A stretch of DNA of 64,000 nucleotides. It comes from Cerasicoccus frondis (GTDB lineage Bacteria > Verrucomicrobiota > Verrucomicrobiia > Opitutales > Cerasicoccaceae). Numbering within the stretch: position 1 is the stretch's first letter; each line of letters opens with the position of its first letter. The notes under the pieces are model-generated. The model searched no databases. It was not told the DNA's origin and saw only the letters and a list, made by a program, of their open reading frames with translations. The DNA is taken from NCBI GenBank assembly GCA_031296915.1, contig JAVDPC010000020.1:1-64000 (forward strand), read 5' to 3'. Below are positions 17,085 through 27,200 of the stretch, piece after piece. Made by a program: the position numbers and the translations under genes.

Positions 17085-18332
17085 ATGCCTGACTCAGCCG
17101 ACAATTCCCCTAAGCGCTTCCCGTGGAGACGAATCCTGGCCATCGTTGTCATCATCGCCGTATGCACCGCAGCCTGCGTGGTCCTGATCGAGACAGGCCC
17201 GAAGGCAACGCGCAAGCCCCCCGCCCCAATGCAGGCCAACGTCAAAGTGCACTCGCTCGAGCGCACAGATGCGCAGGTCATCATTGACGTCATGGGCAGC
17301 GTGATTCCGCAACGTAGCATCGACCTAAACGCCCAAGTCAGCGGCGAGGTGCTGGAGCTAGGGGAGAACTTCGCGGAAGGCAAATTCCTGCATCAGGGAG
17401 ATTACATTTTGAAAATCGATGATCGCGACTACCAGACTGCGCTAGCCAGCGCCCAGGCAACGCTCGACCTTGAGCTGAGCGACATGGCCATCGAGTCCGG
17501 CAATCAATCCATCGCCAAGCGCGAATGGGAGCTCATTCAGGAAGCCAGTGAAGTCGCCGGCGTCAATGCCTCCCTTGCCTTGCGAGAGCCTCAATTGAAA
17601 TCCGCCGAAGCCGAAGTCGCGATGGCGCGCGCAACACTCGAACAAGCCGAACTCGACCTGGCCCGCACCCGCATTACGGCGCCGTTCAATGCCATCGTGT
17701 TGGAGAAAACTGTCGATGTCGGCTCCTTCGTTTCCACGCAAACGACAGTCGCCAGCCTGGCGGGCTCGGATACCTACTGGGTGCGCGCCGCCGTGCCTAA
17801 GGCCCAGCTACAATGGCTCACCATTCCCGGCCCAAATCAAGCTGAAGCCAGCAGCGCGAGGGTTTATCCCAATGCTGATCGCAACGCATTTCGCGAGGGG
17901 AAAATCATCTCGCTCCTGGGCGATCTTGATCCAGCCGGCCGCATGGCCCGCGTGTTAATTGCCATCGAGGATCCCCTCTCCCTCAAGCCGGAAAACAAAG
18001 ACCAGCCAGCGCTGTTGTTGGGTGACTATGTACGCATTGAACTAATCGGACGCGAGCTGGAAAACATTTTCAAATTGCCCCGCGAGTCCTTCCGCGACGG
18101 TGGCCGTGTATGGCTCGCCGCCAACAACGACCAATTGGAAATCCGTCCAGTCACGCCAGTTTGGCAAGGCGATGAATATGTGTTGGTCGACGCTGATCTC
18201 AAGGAGGGCGAACGCCTGGTTCTCAGTAATCTGCCTATGCCGACGCCCGGTTTGAAGCTCGTCGTGGCTGATGAGGATGGTAATGTGCTTTCCGCATCCA
18301 TGCCCCCCGCAAAATCGGAGGGTGGCTCATGA
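17085..18332 (+). CDS. RND-pump periplasmic adaptor (membrane fusion protein)
   Basis: HlyD/AcrA-type adaptor, 415 residues. One N-terminal membrane anchor (RILAIVVIIAVCTAACVVLI, residues 16-35) is followed by the lipoyl half-motif (LNAQVSGEVLELGENFAEG), a coiled-coil hairpin rich in Ala and Glu (about 120-190), the second lipoyl half (ITAPFNAIVLEKTVDVGSF) and a beta-barrel domain. There is no lipobox; the anchor is a membrane helix. It bridges the RND or MFS pump and the outer-membrane lipoprotein. Its stop overlaps the next start by 4 bases (ATGA). Confidence 0.88.
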   Translation: MPDSADNSPKRFPWRRILAIVVIIAVCTAACVVLIETGPKATRKPPAPMQANVKVHSLERTDAQVIIDVMGSVIPQRSIDLNAQVSGEVLELGENFAEGKFLHQGDYILKIDDRDYQTALASAQATLDLELSDMAIESGNQSIAKREWELIQEASEVAGVNASLALREPQLKSAEAEVAMARATLEQAELDLARTRITAPFNAIVLEKTVDVGSFVSTQTTVASLAGSDTYWVRAAVPKAQLQWLTIPGPNQAEASSARVYPNADRNAFREGKIISLLGDLDPAGRMARVLIAIEDPLSLKPENKDQPALLLGDYVRIELIGRELENIFKLPRESFRDGGRVWLAANNDQLEIRPVTPVWQGDEYVLVDADLKEGERLVLSNLPMPTPGLKLVVADEDGNVLSASMPPAKSEGGS

Positions 18333-19528
18333 GCGAAGCAGCTTCCCCTCCATTTGCCCGGGTGCTATTCCTTGCCTCATTGGGCGCGATGCCGCCGCTT
18401 TCGACGGATATGTATCTGGTCGCCATCCCACACTTGGCGGAGCAATGGCATGCGCCCACGAATGTCATCAACCTGTCGCTCGTGTTGTGGTTCGTGGCGT
18501 TCAGCATCAGTTTGCTCGTCTTCGGTTCGCTGTCGGACCGCTGGGGTCGACGCCCAATCATGCTTGGCGGCCTGGCGCTCTTCAGCCTGGCATCCCTACT
18601 CTGCGCAATGGCGACGGGGCCAATACAGCTCATCATTTTTCGTATCTTGCAAGGCGTCGCCGCCGCCGCGCCATCCTCGATGACGATGGCCTATTGCCGG
18701 GATAAATTCGAAGGCGTCGCCCGGCAAAAGTTGCTCGCCTGGCTCGGCATCATCATCGCCATCGCGCCAATGGTGGCGCCGTCCATGGGCGCATTCATCA
18801 TGCACTACGCGCCGTGGCAAACCATCTTTGTGTTGCTGGCAATTATCAGCGGCGCACTGCTCACACTATCGTGGTTCTACTTTGATGAAAGCTCGGCCAG
18901 CCGGGAAAGTGGCGGCGTGCTCAATGCACTCAGCCGCTATGTCCGCCTGACCCGCAACCGAAATTTTATGCTCGCGAATTGCAGCATGTGCCTCATCGCA
19001 GCGCCTGTGCTGGGCTATGTCGGTATTGCCAGCATTATTTACATGGAGCACTTTCACCTCAGCGAATCCACCTTCGCGGTGCTGTTCGCCGCCGTGCCGC
19101 TGAGCTCCATGATTGGCGCTTACACCTGCTCCCGTCTGTTAACCCGAATGACGGATCGCTCGCTGATCTTCATTGGTCTGTGTGGATGCGTTGGCGCAAG
19201 CATTATAGTGCTGTCTATTGGGCCGCTGCACGTTTCGGCGTTCTTGGTTGGCATTAGCTTCTTCGGATTCTTCACCGGCGTCACACGCCCGCTGGCTAAC
19301 CACCTTGTCCTGGAGCAAGTTGACCGCGACATCGGCGCCGCATCATCGACCATTATTTTCACCCAATTCATGGCAGGCGCCATTTGCATGGCCTACACCA
19401 CTGCCGGTTGGGCGCACCCTGTCGCCGCGCTTGGATTACTCACGCTGGCCGTGCCTGGCGGAGTGCTAGCCGCATGGCCATTCATCCAACGCCGCCTTCA
19501 ATTTACCGCTGTCGAACAAGCCGCCTGA
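18329..19528 (+). CDS. Bcr/CflA-type MFS drug exporter
   Basis: 399 residues, 12 predicted membrane helices. The start LASLGAMPPLSTDMYLVAIP is characteristic of the Bcr/CflA drug:proton antiporter group, and the MFS loop motif is present as GSLSDRWGRRPIML between helices 2 and 3. It would expel small hydrophobic drugs across the inner membrane. Its placement between the adaptor and the RND gene, overlapping the adaptor by 4 bases, is unusual: pump operons of this type normally have only one inner-membrane pump. Two-step export (MFS to periplasm, RND onward) is a reasonable guess but unproven. Confidence 0.88.
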   Translation: MSEAASPPFARVLFLASLGAMPPLSTDMYLVAIPHLAEQWHAPTNVINLSLVLWFVAFSISLLVFGSLSDRWGRRPIMLGGLALFSLASLLCAMATGPIQLIIFRILQGVAAAAPSSMTMAYCRDKFEGVARQKLLAWLGIIIAIAPMVAPSMGAFIMHYAPWQTIFVLLAIISGALLTLSWFYFDESSASRESGGVLNALSRYVRLTRNRNFMLANCSMCLIAAPVLGYVGIASIIYMEHFHLSESTFAVLFAAVPLSSMIGAYTCSRLLTRMTDRSLIFIGLCGCVGASIIVLSIGPLHVSAFLVGISFFGFFTGVTRPLANHLVLEQVDRDIGAASSTIIFTQFMAGAICMAYTTAGWAHPVAALGLLTLAVPGGVLAAWPFIQRRLQFTAVEQAA

Positions 19529-19538
19529 GCATTACCCG

Positions 19539-22500
19539 ATGAATACCACTGATCCCAGAACCCGCACTGGCGCCATCGCCTGGATGACCCAACACTCCGT
19601 CACCGCCAATCTGCTGATGCTCGTTTTCCTCGTGGGCGGCTGCCTAGTGATCTCCAGGGTCAAACAGGAAGTCTTTCCTGAGTTTGCGCTCGATACGGTT
19701 TCGGTCAGCGTGAGTTATCCCGGAGCCGCCCCGGAAGAAGTCGAACAAAGCATTGTGCTGCCTGTGGAAGAAGCCGTGGAAGGGCTCGATGGCGTAAAGG
19801 AAGTCACCTCTACCGCCAGCGAAGGTAGTGGCTCAGTCAGCGTGGAACTGGCCGAAGGCGCCGACCTCCAACAGCTCGCCAACGAGATCAAAAACGAAAT
19901 CGACCGCATCACGACTTTCCCGGACGAAGCCGAAGAACCCAATGTATCCATCGTCAGTCGTAAACGCGAAGTGGTGACGCTTGCGCTCCACGGAAACCTC
20001 GATGAATGGACCCTCCGCAGCGTCGCCGAAACCGTACGCGACACCCTGCTCAGCAACAGCGGCATCACCCAAGTCGAACTGCAGGGCGCACGTGACTACG
20101 AAGTAACCATCAATGTGCCGCGCGAAACCCTTCGCTTATACGGACTGACTCTCAACGACGTAGCCAGCATCGTCAGCGCCTCGTCACTGGACCTCGCTGG
20201 CGGCGGCGTCAAAACCGCCACAGGAGAGATTCTGGTCCGCGTCAAAGAGCGTCGTGACTACGCACGCGAGTTTGCAACCATCCCCATCATCAGCGGCGAC
20301 GACGGCGTGCGCGTGCTGTTGGGCGACATCGCCACGATTGAAGACGGCTTTGAAGACACCGACCTTTACGCGCACTTCGACGGCGAACCCACAGTGCTGC
20401 TGCAAGTTTTCCGCATTGGCGATCAGACTCCCATCGGCGTCTCCAATGCGGTAATGGAAGTGGTCGATGAATTACGCACCACCCTGCCGGAGGGACTTCA
20501 CTTGCAGGTCATGGATGACAACTCTGAGGTCTACCGCCAGCGCGCCGAGCTGCTGACGAAAAACCTGCTCATGGGACTGGTGCTCGTGCTGCTCGTCCTC
20601 GGCGTATTCCTGGAAGCGCGGCTCGCATTTTGGGTCACGCTCGGCATTCCCATTTCATTCCTCGGCGCTTTTCTGTTCTTCCCGCCCTTCGACACGACGC
20701 TGAACATGATTACGATGTTCGCGTTTATCATCACACTGGGCATTGTGGTCGATGACGCCATCGTAGTTGGCGAGAACATTTACAGCCATCACCAGATGGG
20801 GAAAAACTTCCTGCAAGCCTCCGTTGACGGCACCCGTGAAGTCGCCATGCCCGTGGTCTTCAGTGTATTGACGAACATCGTCGCATTTATGCCCTTGTTC
20901 TTCATCCCGGGATTTATGGGGAAAGTTTTTGGCGTGATTCCAGTCGTTATCATCGCCGTCTTCAGCGTGTCACTGGTCGAGTCGCTCTTCATTTTGCCCG
21001 CGCATTTGTCTCATCAAAAGGACATCCATCCGCACGGTATTCGCGGCCGCCTGCATGCTCTCCAACAGCGATTCAGTACTGCGTTTACCCGCTTCGTAAA
21101 CGATCGCTATAACCCCTGGCTTCGCCGCGTGCTGGCTTGGCGCTATGTAGTGGTCGTCATCGGACTTTCGTTCATGGCGTTGATCTTTGCCTACGTCGAT
21201 AGCGGTCGCATGCACATGATCCTCATGCCGCGTGTAGAGTCAGACTTCGCTTTTGCCTCTGTCGAGCTACCCTATGGTTCTCCAGTGGAACAAACCGAAC
21301 AAATCCGCCAGCAAGTCCTCAGCGCTGCAAAACGTGTGATCGATAAAAACGGCGGCGACAAATTGTCCAAAGGGATCTACTCGCTCGTCGGCAGTGGTGG
21401 CAGTCACGCAGTACAGTTCCGCGTTTTCCTGACCGACGCCAAAACCCGCCCCCTCTCCACAATGGAGTTCACCCGACTCTGGCGCGAAGAAGTAGGCGAG
21501 CTTTACGGCATCGACACTAGCAGCTTTGCCTCCGACCGTGGCGGTCCCGGCTCAGGCGACTCGATCACCGTCGAGCTCAGTCATCGCAACATCGAAATTC
21601 TCGAAGCCGCCGCCGAACGCCTTGCAGATGAGCTTCGTGAATACCCGCAGACCAAGGACATCAACGACGGTTTTCAACCGGGTAAGGAGCAGTTTAACTT
21701 CACCGTCCGCCCCGAAGCGCAAAGCCTCGGCCTCACGTCACGCGATGTCGCCCAGCAAGTGCGTGGGTCATTCTACGGCGCTGAGGCGATCCGCCAACTC
21801 CGTGGTCGGCACGAAATCAAAATCATGGTGCGCCTCCCCGAAGAACAGCGTACTTCGGAAGCCGACGTTGATTCCCTGATCCTGTTGACGCCCGATGGTG
21901 GCGAAGTCCCGCTGCTCGAAGCAGTCGACATCGAACGCGACCGCGCATTTACCAGCATCTCGCGCCGCAATGGAAGACGCGTCCTCAACGTCACGGCCGA
22001 CACCAACGACCCGGCCGACGCGGGCCCGATCACGGCAGATTTAAAAGCAACTGTGCTGCCTAAACTTGCCGCGGAATATCCTGGACTCACCTACGGTTTT
22101 GAAGGGCGCCAGGCAGACATGCAGGAAAGCGTGTCAGCAATGATCATTGGCCTGCTGCTCGCCGTTTGTGGCGTCTATGCCCTCCTGGCTGTTCCGTTCA
22201 ACAGCTACTCCCAGCCGGCTATTGTCATGATCGCAATCCCGTTTGGCATCGTAGGCGCTGTGATCGGTCACATCATCATGGGCTATAATTTAAGCTTGAT
22301 GAGTTTGTTCGGCATCGTCGCTTTGAGCGGCGTAGTCGTAAATGATTCACTGGTCCTCATCGACCGCACAAATCAATTTCGCGCCCAGCAACTTCCGCCG
22401 TTAGAGGCCATTATCCAAGCCGCAACTTCACGCTTTCGTGCGATATTGTTGACGACGCTAACCACCTTTGGCGGACTGTTTCCAATGATCATGGAAACAT

Positions 22501-22694
22501 CGCGACAAGCACGCTTCATGATCCCAATGGCGATCTCGCTCGGCTTCGGCATCCTCTTTGCCACGTTAATTGTCTTGGTCCTTGTGCCCTGCCTTTACGT
22601 TATTTTGGAGGACTTGAAAGCCAGCCGCACTCCAGCAATTAAGACCAGCAGCACAACAGAAACCACTGGCGGCGCCCACGGACTTCAGGCCTAA
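19539..22694 (+). CDS. RND efflux pump inner-membrane subunit (pump 1)
   Basis: 1,051 residues with the two-fold RND layout: helix 1 (TANLLMLVFLVGGCLVI), a large periplasmic domain, a bundle around 340-530, a second periplasmic domain and a second bundle ending near 1030. The proton-relay Asp pair sits in [15 protein letters not shown] (residues 405-406), and the family motif VSVSYPGAAPEEVEQSI is near 50-65. Full length. It belongs to the large 'acriflavin-resistance' HAE1-like branch. It closes the TetR operon and is paralogous to the pump at 35491-38610. Confidence 0.93.
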   Translation: MNTTDPRTRTGAIAWMTQHSVTANLLMLVFLVGGCLVISRVKQEVFPEFALDTVSVSVSYPGAAPEEVEQSIVLPVEEAVEGLDGVKEVTSTASEGSGSVSVELAEGADLQQLANEIKNEIDRITTFPDEAEEPNVSIVSRKREVVTLALHGNLDEWTLRSVAETVRDTLLSNSGITQVELQGARDYEVTINVPRETLRLYGLTLNDVASIVSASSLDLAGGGVKTATGEILVRVKERRDYAREFATIPIISGDDGVRVLLGDIATIEDGFEDTDLYAHFDGEPTVLLQVFRIGDQTPIGVSNAVMEVVDELRTTLPEGLHLQVMDDNSEVYRQRAELLTKNLLMGLVLVLLVLGVFLEARLAFWVTLGIPISFLGAFLFFPPFDTTLNMITMFAFIITLGIVVDDAIVVGENIYSHHQMGKNFLQASVDGTREVAMPVVFSVLTNIVAFMPLFFIPGFMGKVFGVIPVVIIAVFSVSLVESLFILPAHLSHQKDIHPHGIRGRLHALQQRFSTAFTRFVNDRYNPWLRRVLAWRYVVVVIGLSFMALIFAYVDSGRMHMILMPRVESDFAFASVELPYGSPVEQTEQIRQQVLSAAKRVIDKNGGDKLSKGIYSLVGSGGSHAVQFRVFLTDAKTRPLSTMEFTRLWREEVGELYGIDTSSFASDRGGPGSGDSITVELSHRNIEILEAAAERLADELREYPQTKDINDGFQPGKEQFNFTVRPEAQSLGLTSRDVAQQVRGSFYGAEAIRQLRGRHEIKIMVRLPEEQRTSEADVDSLILLTPDGGEVPLLEAVDIERDRAFTSISRRNGRRVLNVTADTNDPADAGPITADLKATVLPKLAAEYPGLTYGFEGRQADMQESVSAMIIGLLLAVCGVYALLAVPFNSYSQPAIVMIAIPFGIVGAVIGHIIMGYNLSLMSLFGIVALSGVVVNDSLVLIDRTNQFRAQQLPPLEAIIQAATSRFRAILLTTLTTFGGLFPMIMETSRQARFMIPMAISLGFGILFATLIVLVLVPCLYVILEDLKASRTPAIKTSSTTETTGGAHGLQA

Positions 22695-22720
22695 TGCAGC
22701 TTCAATAGAGTGCAATGCAA

Positions 22721-23521
22721 CTATGCGCTCTTCGGCCAGGCATATCCCATCGCGTCCATGCCTTCTTTGCATTCAGCTTCAAACATCGCGCGCTCATCCA
22801 GAGACCATGCCTGCCACTTCTTCAGACTCACGTCTAAAAGCTGCTTGCGCTCGTTTTCTGAAGCTTGCTTCCACTCAGCATCAGACTTGCCGCCACTGGT
22901 GGGATGATAGCGATTTGATAAAATATTCTGCGCAACGACGCTATCTGGCTTTACCCCAAAGAAAGTGAACACCTTCGCCAGCTCCTGCGTTAAAACCTCT
23001 GGATTCATCAGCCACTCATAACGAAAAACCATTGCCTGTTCTGGATGTGCCTGGACCCACTCAGCCATCCGAACGGATCGCTTCCAAACCTCGCAATGAC
23101 TCTTGAATGTTCCGTGTTTGAAGCCTTCATATTTCTGTCGTGATGCAATGACGTCGATGCCATTCCGCACTAGGTAAAGCATCTTTGCTCCGGGCATCAG
23201 CTCGAAGAGATAGGGTGTAAATTCCGGCTCCGGATTGATCGAACACAACCAAATCGAATTCTTGAAGCGCTCCATCCGCGAAGGCCAGATGAGATCATCG
23301 ATCAAGCGCCGGAACGCCCGCAGGTAAGTCGACTTTCTGACCACATGCGAAGACCCACGGAAGCCCTCATGTCGGTTCCGATGCGCCACCGATACAATAT
23401 CCTGAATAGTATTATTCTCCTCTCCATTATAGTAAACTTGAGGATGACGCCCAAACGACTTGCGCATCACCGTCGTTCCTGAACGCCCAACACCGGCGAG
23501 GATACAATATCGTTGACTCAT
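22721..23521 (-). CDS. Sulfotransferase family protein
   Basis: About 266 residues. The PAPS-binding 5'-phosphosulfate loop is GVGRSGTTVMRKSF (residues 10-23) and the 3'-phosphate site is YLVRNGIDVIASRQ. These are diagnostic of the sulfotransferase fold. The ATG giving MSQRYCILAG is chosen; an in-frame TTG 36 bases upstream only adds residues before the conserved loop. The acceptor cannot be read from the sequence, but carbohydrate or peptidyl-tyrosine acceptors are known for this group. It is convergent with pump 1 (26 bp gap) and 72 bp downstream of the PEP-CTERM gene, so it could be the last gene of the giant-protein transcript. Confidence 0.83.
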   Translation of the reverse strand: MSQRYCILAGVGRSGTTVMRKSFGRHPQVYYNGEENNTIQDIVSVAHRNRHEGFRGSSHVVRKSTYLRAFRRLIDDLIWPSRMERFKNSIWLCSINPEPEFTPYLFELMPGAKMLYLVRNGIDVIASRQKYEGFKHGTFKSHCEVWKRSVRMAEWVQAHPEQAMVFRYEWLMNPEVLTQELAKVFTFFGVKPDSVVAQNILSNRYHPTSGGKSDAEWKQASENERKQLLDVSLKKWQAWSLDERAMFEAECKEGMDAMGYAWPKSA

Positions 23522-23593
23522 GCGACTCAAACGTAGGTAGCCGTCGGCACATGCCAATCCAAATATTACGCCTGACTTACTACTGTCCCGCCA

Positions 23594-24232
23594 TCAAACT
23601 TTGCGACGCTGGCGCATATATGCCCGAGTCAGCACAACAGCGCCAGCCGCCAGACCGAGCATCACGATACTGGTTTGCGGTTCAGGGACGCCGGTAATAC
23701 TCAGTGACCAACTGTCGACGGTCGTCGTTTCGCCTGGGGATACATCGGCAAGGAAAAGGGTCCAATTGCCACTGGCGGGAAGGCCGATGAACGACGAGAA
23801 GTCCGCCACGCGCGGGTCGGTGTCGAGTAGGGTGTCCGGATCGGTCGTACGCGCATCGGGACCAAAGATGCCGGTGTAAGGCGCATCTGACACGTGAATG
23901 TCTGGGCCGTCGGCAGTGAAGGTCACGTTGAGCGCGCTGGCCGAGGAACCAAATGGTTCACTTTCGGTCCGTCCGAGCCGGTTGACCAGCACCGTGAAGC
24001 CCGAGTCGTGCTGCACGTAGCCGTAGAGATCGCCGATCCAGCCGCCCGAAAGCACAAGCTCGATCTCAAGGGTTTCGATACTCGTGATCGATGGCGCGTC
24101 AATAAACTGTGTGTCGCTGAAACCAGTCGGTGAGTTATCGGGGATCACTTGCCCGAGCGTATAAGTTTCGCTAAAAGGCGTGGCCGAAAGCGCGCCGAGC
24201 GCCGCAAGCGGAATAATGCTGATAAATGCCAT
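23594..24232 (-). CDS. PEP-CTERM protein with P-domain-like (proprotein convertase) module
   Basis: 212 residues. A signal peptide (MAFISIIPLAALGALSA) is followed by one beta-sandwich resembling the P/Homo B domain of subtilisin-like convertases: IETLEIELVLSGGWIGDLYG, then FIGLPASGNWTLFLADVSPG and TVDSWSLSITG. The C-terminus is a sorting tail, VPEPQTSIVMLGLAAGAVVL plus a basic end (MRQRRKV), for export and processing by an exosortase (not in this window). No protease domain is present, so the P-domain stands alone. It begins 13 bp after the giant gene on the same strand and is surely co-transcribed with it. Confidence 0.82.
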   Translation of the reverse strand: MAFISIIPLAALGALSATPFSETYTLGQVIPDNSPTGFSDTQFIDAPSITSIETLEIELVLSGGWIGDLYGYVQHDSGFTVLVNRLGRTESEPFGSSASALNVTFTADGPDIHVSDAPYTGIFGPDARTTDPDTLLDTDPRVADFSSFIGLPASGNWTLFLADVSPGETTTVDSWSLSITGVPEPQTSIVMLGLAAGAVVLTRAYMRQRRKV

Positions 24233-24245
24233 GTTGGTTTCAGGT

Positions 24246-27200
24246 TTAAAGGTTGTTCACGAGTAGCCGGTAGAAGACGGAGCCGCCAGGAGGTGAGTCG
24301 TCGGTGAAGACACCGCGGCCCTGATCATCGATGGTGATCGAGCCAACATCGCCCCAACCGCTGTCGAGCGCCTGGCTGCGTTGAATCACGTAAGTGCGGC
24401 CGGGTATACCATGGATTGTGACTTCGATGGAGCCGCCGTCGAGCACTTCGATGCTTGGTGCATTCCGCCCCACTCCACCGCTGCTGCGATCCAGCCGAAC
24501 TTCCATCAATATCTGCCCCAGCGTCGTCGCGTTCAGCGAGTCAGCCAAGGTGATGGCAAAGCTGTCGTCGCCGCTGAAACCATCGCTCGGCGTGTAACGA
24601 ATCACGCCGCCAATCAACTCAACCAAACCGCCTTCAGTCGAAGACGCATCGACCGCGTTGATCGACACGACCTGCCCATCCGGGTCCGAGGCGCGTGCAA
24701 GGATTTTTGCCACGGCCAGCTCGACTGGCGTTTCAAAATCCGTCGCCGCGTGGTAGGGACTAAACAGTGGAGGACGGTTGATCGTGCCTTCGATACTCAG
24801 GTTGAAATCGTCGACATCGGAGTCGATGAGCAAGTTCGCAAAAAGGAACCCGCCGCCCGAAACCAGTGTGATGTCAAACATCGTGCTTTGCCCGCTTTCG
24901 AGATTGAAATTCGTGGACGCCGTATCGAGGTCGAACGACGAGACGAGCCCGCCTTCGAGCACGATGCGCTCGATGTTCAGCGAAGCCGTGCCGGTGTTCT
25001 CCAGCGTAATCGTCACGCTGTCATTCAGGCCGCCAACATCGACCGATGCGCCGCGACTCAGCTGACCAGTTCCATCGCTGACGACGAGTAACGGAATCGG
25101 ATCACCGTCCACACTGATCGTCACTTCAACTAGGGTTGCTTCCGGTGGCTCGCCATCGTCGCTGACTTCTACCGTGGCGGTAAAGGTTCCGCCCACATCG
25201 CTAGCTGCGGGCGTCCAGGTCAGCACGCCGGTATCAGCATCGACTTCCATACCCTCGGGTCCACTCAGCAGCGTAAAGTTCAGGGTCTGCGTTGGCTGGT
25301 CAGCATCCATCGCCTCAAGCTCGACCATGAGCGGCTCGCCGACTTCGGCAATCTGCAGCGGCGGCTCAATGACCTCAGGCGGGCTGTTGCTCTCGCTGAT
25401 CGCAATAGTGATTTCCTGCTGCGTCTGCTGTTGCGGCAAACCAGTGTCTGTCGCCGCCACTAAGAGCGTGACCGTTTCGCCGCCGTCCACTTCATTGCTC
25501 ACGAAGCTCAATGCGCCAGTGGACTCATTAAGGATCAGGTTCGGATGGTTCGAGGACACGAGCGAATAGCGGATCGACGAGGCCGCGCCATCAGGGTCGG
25601 TTGCTCGGAGGAAGGTGTTGAGCGTGCCGCCTTCCGCCAGCGTGAAGCTGGCGGGTGACGTAAAGACCGGCGGCTGATTTGCACCAGCCTGCACGAGCGT
25701 CGTCGCCTCCGCAGTCACGGGCTTTTCCTCGGCGTTGCCGAAGTTGTCCACCGCCACCGAGTAGAAGCCGTAGGTGCTGCCGATCTCACCCATGTAGAGC
25801 GCAGAGCGCTCGGCTGTGCGCTGCTGCCAGAGCGTGAAGGTTCCGCCGTCTTCGGACACATAAATGTCGTAGCGCGCATTGGAGTCGTCACTGTCCCAAC
25901 TCACCACGAAGGTCTCCGGGCTCGTGCTAGGTAGTTCCACGATAGTGCTCGTTGGGGCGCTTTCGTCAGCCTCGTCGAGCACGTATTCGAGTGTGTAAAG
26001 GCCGGTGCTGTCGTCATCGACCAGATGCAAAATGTTCTCACGTACTGGCGGGCGCCCCAGCCCGCGGAACGTGCGGTCTGTCTTCCAGATGTTGACGTCA
26101 AGCGGGATCACGCGTCCGTCGGAACGCGTAGCGCTCACGAGGCGGAAAATACCCTTTCCGGGATCGGGGATGCGCACATAGTTCCAACCCGCGCCCATGG
26201 CGACGCTAAGTTCGATGGTTAAATTGTCCGAAGTTACTTGCGGATGCGTTGCGGTTTCGACGACGGCCACGGGGAACACTTCGCCGCTGCTCAGGTGAAC
26301 GGTGTCCGGCAAGTCTTCGGGATCGGCAACATCGTTGGTCAGGAAGTCCGGCAAACCGTCGTCCAGTTCGCCGAGTGCGCGGACTGCATGAATCATTTCA
26401 TAAATCGTGACTTCCTTGATCAACGACAGACGCGGATCGCCGAGGCCAGTTACGTGCTCGAAGGTTGCTTCATAATCCAGGAACAGCCCCTGCAGCGTCG
26501 AGGTGAGGAACCAAGTGCCGACCTTGCGCTCGCCGGGTGCGATGTCGCCAAAGTCCGCATTGAGCGAGGGGATTAAATTTTCGCCTGCGACCTGCGTGGC
26601 GATGATTTGGAAATCGATCAGCAGGCCCTTTTCGTTGTCCACAATTTCCGGCTGCGCGGAGGTGATGGACAGCGAACGCGCCGCACCGTAACCGCGATTT
26701 TCCACGATAACCGCGAGCTGATAAGGGATCGCTGGTTCAACCACGCTCGTAAACGGATCGTCCGACACCACGTCACGCTGATGATAGTATTCCAGGTAAA
26801 GCGAGGCGTCGGGCATCACGGTAACTTCGACCGTCTCGACCGGCACGGAAATCGTGTTGCCGTCCTGGTCATATTGCAACAGGCCGCCAATCGTGTAGAC
26901 GGTGTCGCTTTCAGGCGCCGCAGAGTCGCGCGGAATAATAGTCCACTCAACCGCACCCGCCGAGCCACCGGCAATCGTGCCCGGGCCAGAAGAAAGGTCG
27001 ACACCACTCGTGCGAGTCACGCGGATGTTGAAGTTATCACTTGCGTCGTTGCCCTCAGCGTCGCGTACTTCGATATCGGCGAGAACATTGGTTAGGGCGA
27101 ATTCGTCGTTGTTCTCCAACTCAAGCGTGGCCTCGAAAGCGGAGCGCGTCATAACGAGGTCCTGGTTGATACGCAACTTGACCTGCGCGCAAACACCGTT

